A program made the translations under genes and the position numbers. Below the pieces are notes generated by a model. It saw only the letters and a program-made list of their open reading frames with translations. It was not told the DNA's origin and ran no database searches. From Pseudomonadota bacterium (GTDB lineage Bacteria; Pseudomonadota; Gammaproteobacteria; Burkholderiales; Burkholderiaceae_B): a stretch of DNA of 5,274 nt. Shown here one piece after another: positions 1 to 4,375 of this stretch (its first letter is position 1; each line of letters opens with the position of its first letter). The DNA is taken from assembly GCA_021793875.1 (NCBI GenBank), contig JAJYRX010000107.1:1-5274 (forward strand), read 5' to 3'.

Positions 1-28
1 TATCGCGCAGCTCTAGAGCTGCGCGATA
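1..28. repeat. Perfect 28-bp palindrome at window edge
   Basis: Bases 1-14 (TATCGCGCAGCTCT) are the exact reverse complement of bases 15-28, with no spacer, so the centre lies between 14 and 15. The right half fits the uvrB reading frame well: 16-33 read E-L-R-D-R-L, as expected just before the conserved UvrB segment. The left half reads Y-R-A-A-L, with no obvious UvrB resemblance. A perfect palindrome starting exactly at base 1 and inside a conserved gene is most easily explained as a fold-back at a contig end (assembly or amplification chimera). A real hairpin within the gene cannot be excluded. The palindrome may extend beyond the window. Confidence 0.85.
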
Positions 29-1218
29 GGTTGAGTTTTTTCGTAAAGGAAGGAAAGTTAGTAGAAGCACAAAGACTGGAGCAGCGTACTAGATTTGATA
101 TAGAAATGCTGCAGGAGCTTGGTTTTTGTAAAGGTATCGAAAACTATTCTAGACATCTATCTGGGGCTGCGCCCGGTGAGCCGCCACCAACCCTTATAGA
201 TTACCTACCAGCAGATGCTCTTATGTTTATAGATGAGAGCCACGTAACTATGGGCCAACTCAGTGGCATGTATAGAGGTGATAGGTCACGCAAAGAAACA
301 TTGGTTCAATATGGTTTTAGGTTGCCATCGGCTCTTGATAATAGGCCTCTTAAGCTGGAAGAGTTCGAAGCAAGGATGAGGCAATGTGTTTTTGTTTCTG
401 CTACACCAGCCGCATACGAAAATGAGCACTCTGATCAAATTGTTGAGCAAGTAGCTAGACCTACTGGTTTGGTTGATCCAATAGTGGAGGTCAGGCCAGC
501 TATTACCCAAGTAGATGATTTACTAGGGGAAATTAATAAGTGTGTTAAAGCCCAAGATCGTGTTTTAGTTACAACGCTAACCAAACGTATGGCAGAAGAG
601 CTTTCTGAGTATCTATCAGAAAATGGAGTTAGGGTTCGTTATTTACACGCTGATATAGATACCGTAGAGCGTGTTGAAATTATCCGCGATTTACGTCTAG
701 GTGTATTTGATGTTTTGGTTGGTATTAACCTATTACGAGAAGGGTTAGATATACCAGAGGTTGCTCTGGTTGCTATCCTGGATGCTGATAAGGAGGGTTT
801 TCTGCGGTCTGAGCGAAGCTTAATACAGACTATTGGTAGGGCAGCAAGAAACATTAATGGTCGCGCTATTTTATATGCCGATGTAGTAACTGAATCCATG
901 CAGAAAGCCATTGCTGAAACTGATCGTCGACGAACCCATCAAATTGATTTTAATAATAAGCACGGAATAACAGCAAGAGGAGTAAATAAAGAAGTTCGTG
1001 ACTTGATTGATGGTGTGTATAGTACCCCTAGTGAGTCGCTGCACGAATCAGAGTTGCAAGTTTCTGCAAGCATTTTGCGTGATGAAAAACTATTATCAAA
1101 AGAGATATCTAGGTTGGAAAAGAAAATGATGGAGCATGCTCGCAACCTGGAGTTTGAAGAAGCTGCTAATACTCGCGATATGCTTAAGCGTTTGAAAGAG
1201 CAAGCATTGTTGTTATAA
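1..1218 (+). CDS. uvrB: UvrABC excinuclease subunit B, C-terminal part (5' truncated by window)
   Basis: UvrB is the cytoplasmic helicase-like damage-verification subunit of nucleotide excision repair. It is loaded by UvrA and recruits UvrC for dual incision. The frame is open to base 1; the first internal start-like codon (TTG at 31) is not the real start, because the family continues well upstream. About 400 codons of a usual 660-680 are present. The Walker A motif and the beta-hairpin lie in the missing part. Visible in order are KLVEAQRLEQRT, GIENYSR, the DESH Walker B box (232-243), SATP (397-408), RVLVTTLTKRMAEEL, GINLLREGLD, helicase motif VI QTIGRAAR (832-855), and a C-terminal UVR domain (about 1093-1206, with NLEFEEAANTRD) that contacts UvrC. 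No frameshift or lost motif is seen in the part present. The first five codons lie in the suspect half of the edge palindrome. Identity is very secure. Confidence 0.97.
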   Translation, partial: YRAALELRDRLSFFVKEGKLVEAQRLEQRTRFDIEMLQELGFCKGIENYSRHLSGAAPGEPPPTLIDYLPADALMFIDESHVTMGQLSGMYRGDRSRKETLVQYGFRLPSALDNRPLKLEEFEARMRQCVFVSATPAAYENEHSDQIVEQVARPTGLVDPIVEVRPAITQVDDLLGEINKCVKAQDRVLVTTLTKRMAEELSEYLSENGVRVRYLHADIDTVERVEIIRDLRLGVFDVLVGINLLREGLDIPEVALVAILDADKEGFLRSERSLIQTIGRAARNINGRAILYADVVTESMQKAIAETDRRRTHQIDFNNKHGITARGVNKEVRDLIDGVYSTPSESLHESELQVSASILRDEKLLSKEISRLEKKMMEHARNLEFEEAANTRDMLKRLKEQALLL

Positions 1219-1263
1219 GGGCTGTTGTCATTTAACTACAAAAGTTATTGGAAAACCGCATAA

Positions 1264-1292
1264 TTCAAAAGTTTTCAATTTCTAACTATAAA
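1264..1292 (+). promoter_or_regulatory. Candidate sigma70 promoter for the phosphatase-like gene
   Basis: A -35-like TTCAAA (1264-1269, 4 of 6 to consensus) and a -10-like TATAAA (1287-1292, 5 of 6) are separated by 17 bp in the 136-bp gap after uvrB. This would start transcription near 1299 and give a leader of about 55 nt before the ATG at 1355. AT-rich DNA produces such matches by chance, so this is only a reasonable candidate. Read-through from uvrB is the alternative, since no convincing terminator separates the genes. Confidence 0.4.
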
Positions 1293-1354
1293 GACATCAA
1301 TTTGCCGGGTAAACCTCTTGCGTTATTTGGGGTTTTCCCCCACACTCATGCTTC

Positions 1355-1843
1355 ATGAATAAGGTACTTTTCGTCTCTACGGGTAATTTCTGCCGTTCAC
1401 CAAGTGCGGAGGTGGTGTTTCGTAGTATGTTGGACGAAGCTGGTCTTTCGCAGGAAGTATATGCGGACTCTGCTGGAACACATGGCTCACATGTTGGTGA
1501 AAAGCCAGATGCCAGAGTGCAGGCAGCTGCAATAAAACGTGGCTACGACCTTTCCCAGGTAACTGCACGTCAAATAACTGTCAAAGATTTTCACGACTAT
1601 GACATGATTCTTGTCATGGATTGGGAAAACATGACCGCATTACGCCAAATCTGTCCACGTAAATATCATCATAAACTTATGCTTCTTATGCGTTTTTCAA
1701 ATGAATATGAAGAAGCTACTGTACCTAATGCTGCGCATGGTGGACCCGAAACTATTTCTCGAGTCTTAGACTACGTGGAAGATGCTTGTCAAGGCGTCTT
1801 AGATATTCTTCGTAAGCGCATTACCCATTATCAAGCCGCTTGA
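1355..1843 (+). CDS. Low-molecular-weight protein tyrosine phosphatase homologue, predicted catalytically dead
   Basis: Full-length (162 aa) member of the low-molecular-weight PTP / arsenate reductase fold family. The start gives MNKVLFV, matching the family N-terminus; no Shine-Dalgarno sequence is visible before it. The P-loop is normally V-C-x4-C-R-S-P, the first Cys being the nucleophile of CX5R. Here it reads V-S-T-G-N-F-C-R-S-P: Ser8 (TCT, 1376-1378) replaces the nucleophile, while Asn11, Cys13, Arg14 and Ser15 remain. The general-acid loop, normally VPDPY-x-GG, reads VPNAAHGG (residues 123-130), so the catalytic Asp is Asn125 and the Pro and Tyr are Ala. Other family landmarks are kept: DSAGTH (38-43), PDAR (51-54), MD (88-89), and the C-terminal helix RVLDYVEDACQGVLDIL. 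The protein probably folds and may still bind phosphate or phosphotyrosine but should not hydrolyse it. In betaproteobacteria a phosphatase gene of this family commonly sits just upstream of iscR. An early-stage decaying gene is the alternative. Confidence 0.9.
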   Translation: MNKVLFVSTGNFCRSPSAEVVFRSMLDEAGLSQEVYADSAGTHGSHVGEKPDARVQAAAIKRGYDLSQVTARQITVKDFHDYDMILVMDWENMTALRQICPRKYHHKLMLLMRFSNEYEEATVPNAAHGGPETISRVLDYVEDACQGVLDILRKRITHYQAA

Positions 1844-1885
1844 TTCAACAGAAGTCATCTGTAATTAGCGTGTATACGGTTGTTT

Positions 1886-1894
1886 TGATATACT
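1886..1894 (+). promoter_or_regulatory. Extended -10 promoter for the isc operon
   Basis: TGATATACT (1886-1894) is an extended -10 element: TG, one base, then TATACT, 5 of 6 to TATAAT. The -35 region is poor (TTAGCG at 1865-1870, 18-bp spacer), as is usual for extended -10 promoters. Transcription would begin near 1901, inside the IscR operator that starts at 1890, so IscR binding should block polymerase. An alternative reading takes TTGACT (1894-1899) as the -35, but no good -10 lies at the right distance downstream. Confidence 0.55.
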
Positions 1895-1914
1895 TGACTT
1901 AATTGGTCGGGTAT
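1890..1914 (+). promoter_or_regulatory. Type 1 IscR operator
   Basis: The 25 bp consist of left half ATACTTGAC, a 7-bp centre TTAATTG, and right half GTCGGGTAT, an imperfect dyad with 7 of 9 paired positions. Against the E. coli type 1 consensus as I remember it (ATASYYGACTRWWWYAGTCRRSTAT), 23 of 25 positions agree. Type 1 sites are bound by [2Fe-2S]-loaded IscR, which represses its own operon when clusters are plentiful. The site overlaps the predicted -10 and start point and lies 54 bp before the iscR start codon, where autorepression would be expected. Confidence 0.85.
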
Positions 1915-1956
1915 TAGGTGGTTGCATCTAGTATCTGTTTCCGTACCAAGTTATAC

Positions 1957-1963
1957 AAAGGAG
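1957..1963 (+). promoter_or_regulatory. Ribosome binding site fixing the iscR start
   Basis: AAAGGAG, 5 nt before ATG at 1969, is a strong Shine-Dalgarno sequence. It selects this ATG over an in-frame GTG at 1918, which would add 17 residues with no family counterpart and would lie almost on top of the operator. Confidence 0.85.
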
Positions 1964-1968
1964 CCATT

Positions 1969-2472
1969 ATGCGCCTAACTACTAAAGGCCGATTTGCTGT
2001 TACTGCCATGATAGACTTAGGCCTGCGAAATCACAGCGGACCTGTTACTCTGGCTAAAATTAGCGAAAGGCAAAATATCTCTCTATCGTATCTTGAGCAG
2101 TTGTTCGGGCGTTTAAGACGTCACGAGTTAGTTGGAAGTATTAGAGGCCCGGGAGGTGGTTACACACTAGCGCGTACGGCTCGTAATATTACAGTTGCAG
2201 ATATAATACTAGCTGTGGACGAGCCGCTCGATACAACTAGTTGCGGAGGTATGCAAAACTGCAATATTGGACGCAATGGTAGTACAGGAAAGTGCATGAC
2301 TCATGATTTATGGACTGCGCTTAACGAGCGAATTGTTGATTTCCTTGATTCCGTTACCTTACAAGATTTGGTAGATAAAGAGCGCATGCGCCTTCTGGAA
2401 GAGTCTACCAAAGCGCAAAAGGCTGAAGTAAAATTTATGAAAAAACCTAAAGCTTCTGCCATGGTAGTTTAA
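1969..2472 (+). CDS. iscR: Rrf2-family [2Fe-2S] regulator IscR
   Basis: IscR senses cellular Fe-S status and controls the isc operon, repressing it when holding a [2Fe-2S] cluster. The ATG at 1969 gives a 167-residue protein starting MRLTTKGRFAVTAM, nearly identical to the E. coli N-terminus. The winged helix-turn-helix follows (about residues 1-65), with ISERQNISLSYLEQLF carrying Glu43, the residue that in E. coli lets the cluster state decide site choice, and the wing RGPGGGY (59-65). Cluster ligands are Cys92, Cys98, Cys109 and His112. The first two match E. coli numbering, but the third is 10 residues after the second instead of 5, a short loop insertion I believe is common in betaproteobacteria. 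The basic tail after residue 145 is variable. The stop is immediately followed by the iscS start. All features needed for activity appear present. Confidence 0.96.
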   Translation: MRLTTKGRFAVTAMIDLGLRNHSGPVTLAKISERQNISLSYLEQLFGRLRRHELVGSIRGPGGGYTLARTARNITVADIILAVDEPLDTTSCGGMQNCNIGRNGSTGKCMTHDLWTALNERIVDFLDSVTLQDLVDKERMRLLEESTKAQKAEVKFMKKPKASAMVV

Positions 2473-3645
2473 ATGTCTTATCCAGTTTATCTTGATTACG
2501 CCGCCACTACGCCGGTCGATCCTATAGTGGCGGATGAAATGATCCCTTGGTTAACAACCAAATATGGAAATCCAGCCTCTACAAGTCATTTGTATGGATG
2601 GGAGGCTGAAGAGGCTGTAGAAAAAGCTAGAGGTTGTATTGCTGCATTAGTAAATTGTAGCCCCCGAGAAATTATATTTACTTCTGGGGCAACAGAGTCG
2701 AATAATTTAGCAATAAAAGGTGCAGCACTTAGAAACAAAGGCAAAGGTAATCATATTGTTACGGTAAAAACCGAGCATAAGGCAGTTCTTGATACATGCA
2801 AAGAGCTTGAACGCCAAGGTTTCGAGGTCACTTACCTTGATACCGACTCCAAAGGAGTAGTTAATATAAACACCTTTGCCAATGCTATACAACCAAACAC
2901 CATAATAGCTTCTGTAATGCATGTAAATAATGAAACCGGTGTTATACAAGATATAACAGCGTTAGGTAAAGTCTGTTCTGATAAAGGCGTTTTGTTTCAT
3001 GTGGATGCAGCACAATCTGCAAGTAAATTGTCTATAGATCTTAAAAGTTTACCAGTAGATTTTATGTCCTTTTCTGGTCATAAAGTCTATGGTCCGAAAG
3101 GTGTAGGGGCACTTTATGTGAAACGTCAATCTGCCGGAAAGTTACAGGCACTTATACATGGTGGTGGCCATGAGCGTGGTATGCGCTCAGGTACATTGGC
3201 TACCCATCAAATAGTTGGCATGGGTGCTGCATTTGAGCAAGCTGCAAGATGCTTGCAGTCTGATTACAAACGCATCAATGACCATTATCTCAATCTAACA
3301 AAGGGTCTCTTGGGTATTGATGGTATTAGCATAAATGGGTGTACCAACACAAAGGTGCCACATATTACAAACATATCATTCCATGGTGTAAACAATGAGG
3401 CCCTAATAATGTCGCTCCCTGAGCTTGCCTTATCCAGTGGCTCTGCCTGTACATCGGCTAGTTTAGAGCCCTCTCATGTGCTTAGGGGAATGGGGTGCAG
3501 CGATGAGCTGGCCCTATGTTCTATACGTATTTCCATAGGACGCTTTACTACCAAGGAACAAATAGACAATGCAGTGGGTCTTATAAAGTATCAAGTTGAA
3601 AGGCTCAGAGCCTTATCACCAGTATGGAATAAGGAAATAGTCTGA
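2473..3645 (+). CDS. iscS: Cysteine desulfurase IscS, short C-terminus
   Basis: Pyridoxal-phosphate enzyme of aminotransferase class V that converts cysteine to alanine and passes persulfide sulfur to Fe-S assembly and tRNA thiolation partners. The 390-residue protein aligns with E. coli IscS (404) from its first residues (YLDYAATTPVDP). Catalytic features are intact: His102 (KTEHK), Asp178 and Gln181 around PLP, the PLP-binding Lys204 in SFSGHKVYGPKG, and the mobile-loop Cys326 in SSGSACTSASLEPS. The end is unusual. After LSPVW only NKEIV follows, whereas E. coli has 17 further residues including a conserved NSIEWAHH-type tail that contacts IscU. Other frames beyond the stop do not encode the missing tail, so a simple frameshift is unlikely. 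It starts directly after the iscR TAA with no Shine-Dalgarno sequence, suggesting reinitiation after iscR. Its stop overlaps the iscU start (TGATG). Confidence 0.97.
   Translation: MSYPVYLDYAATTPVDPIVADEMIPWLTTKYGNPASTSHLYGWEAEEAVEKARGCIAALVNCSPREIIFTSGATESNNLAIKGAALRNKGKGNHIVTVKTEHKAVLDTCKELERQGFEVTYLDTDSKGVVNINTFANAIQPNTIIASVMHVNNETGVIQDITALGKVCSDKGVLFHVDAAQSASKLSIDLKSLPVDFMSFSGHKVYGPKGVGALYVKRQSAGKLQALIHGGGHERGMRSGTLATHQIVGMGAAFEQAARCLQSDYKRINDHYLNLTKGLLGIDGISINGCTNTKVPHITNISFHGVNNEALIMSLPELALSSGSACTSASLEPSHVLRGMGCSDELALCSIRISIGRFTTKEQIDNAVGLIKYQVERLRALSPVWNKEIV
3631..3635 (+). promoter_or_regulatory. Ribosome binding site for iscU inside the iscS end
   Basis: AAGGA lies 9 nt before the ATG at 3645, within the last iscS codons. 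It supports the ATG of the TGATG overlap as the iscU start. No other ATG is in frame until codon 20, which is inside the conserved domain, so the extra N-terminal residues of this IscU are probably real. Confidence 0.6.
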
Positions 3646-4049
3646 TGGGTCAGGCTTTGGCAGTAAAACGTCCGTATGGTAATCTGGTTTACAAGCACTT
3701 AATGAAACCAGTTGGGTCAGGTAGTTTCAGTGCTAAACAATCTAACGTTTTTAGTGCAACCGTAGGTGAGCCCCATGCAGGCGGAACAGTTCGCCTACAA
3801 GTACTTATTGATCCAAACAACGAGGTTATTAAAGATGCCAGATTCATGGCCCATGGATGCGGGGTGCTTATCGCTACTGCATCGTGGGTAGTTCAGAGTA
3901 TTAAGGGTCTTAATCTAAAACAAGCCCAAGAATTAAACGCTGCTACAATTTGTGCAGAGTTAAATCTGCCGCCCGTTAAAATGTATTGTGCAATTTTGTT
4001 GCAGGAAGCAGTTTCATTGGCAGTTAAAAACTATCAATTGCAGGAGTAA
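3645..4049 (+). CDS. iscU: Divergent IscU-type Fe-S scaffold lacking most cluster ligands
   Basis: Homologue of IscU, the scaffold on which IscS builds [2Fe-2S] clusters before the chaperones HscA and HscB release them. It has 134 residues against 128 in E. coli, with about 8 extra at the N-terminus. The fold is recognisable: Y-x2-L-V-Y-K-H near the start, a KDARF strand (64-68), GCG (71-73), and the HscA-recognition motif LPPVK (108-112). The active site is not normal. E. coli GAPACGD (ligands Cys37 and Asp39) is GEPHAGG here (41-47, nt 3765-3785), and KIHC (His105, Cys106) is KMYC (112-115). Only Cys72 and Cys115, equal to Cys63 and Cys106, survive. A non-family Cys103 and a His44 next to the lost Cys are present. 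The alignment in these regions has no gaps, so the losses are not alignment artefacts. It may be a repurposed sulfur acceptor or regulator, or a decaying scaffold. The name reflects homology and position, not proven function. Confidence 0.88.
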   Translation: MGQALAVKRPYGNLVYKHLMKPVGSGSFSAKQSNVFSATVGEPHAGGTVRLQVLIDPNNEVIKDARFMAHGCGVLIATASWVVQSIKGLNLKQAQELNAATICAELNLPPVKMYCAILLQEAVSLAVKNYQLQE

Positions 4050-4051
4050 CA

Positions 4052-4375
4052 ATGGCTATAACACTTACGCAAAATGCAGCTGATCATATTCAGCGTCATC
4101 TTGACAAGCGTGGCAAGGGAATAGGGTTGCGCCTTGGTGTGCGTACAACAGGGTGTTCTGGCCTTGCCTATAATCTAGAGTATGTAGACGAGGTAAAAGA
4201 AGACGACCAAGTTGTTGAGCAGTTTGGGGTTAGGGTGTTTATTGACCCTAAAAGCTTGCCATTTATTGATGGAACACAGGTAGATTACGGTAGAGACGGC
4301 CTTAACGAGGGGTTTCGTTTTATAAACCCTAACGAAAAGGCCGCATGTGGATGTGGGGAGTCGTTTACAGTTTAG
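4052..4375 (+). CDS. iscA: A-type Fe-S carrier IscA
   Basis: IscA binds iron or Fe-S clusters and delivers them, notably for [4Fe-4S] maturation under aerobic conditions. The 107-residue length equals E. coli IscA and similarity runs end to end: GLRLGVRTTGCSG, then LNEGFRFINPN, then CGCGESF at the end. The three cluster-binding cysteines are present (Cys35, Cys99, Cys101). The start has a good Shine-Dalgarno sequence, AGGAG at 4042-4046, five bases upstream and inside the end of iscU, two bases after whose stop the gene starts. Its last 11 bases overlap the convergent lysS. It is the last isc gene here; the usual hscB, hscA, fdx and iscX do not follow. Confidence 0.97.
   Translation: MAITLTQNAADHIQRHLDKRGKGIGLRLGVRTTGCSGLAYNLEYVDEVKEDDQVVEQFGVRVFIDPKSLPFIDGTQVDYGRDGLNEGFRFINPNEKAACGCGESFTV

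Noticed and set aside
286..1145. Minus-strand open frames inside uvrB.
   Set aside because: They are shadows of strongly conserved UvrB coding sequence and show no recognisable family features.
1251..1276. Possible terminator after uvrB: GAAAAC (1251-1256) pairs with GTTTTC (1271-1276).
   Set aside because: The stem is only 6 bp, AT-rich, with a 14-nt loop and no run of T after it; too weak to call.
1329..1340. GGGG-TTTT-CCCC mini-hairpin just before the phosphatase-like gene.
   Set aside because: A 4-bp stem with a 4-nt loop and no T run is not a terminator, and no riboswitch-like structure surrounds it.
1915..1934. TTGACT (1894-1899) as -35 with TAGTAT (1929-1934) as -10.
   Set aside because: The spacer would be 29 bp, far too long for sigma70.
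1918..1968. In-frame GTG at 1918 as the iscR start.
   Set aside because: It lacks a Shine-Dalgarno sequence, adds 17 residues absent from the family and would sit beside the operator; ATG at 1969 has AAAGGAG and the family N-terminus.
3640..3700. Frameshift explaining the short IscS C-terminus.
   Set aside because: The alternative frame after the stop reads DGSGFGSKTSVW then stop, with no likeness to the conserved IscS tail.
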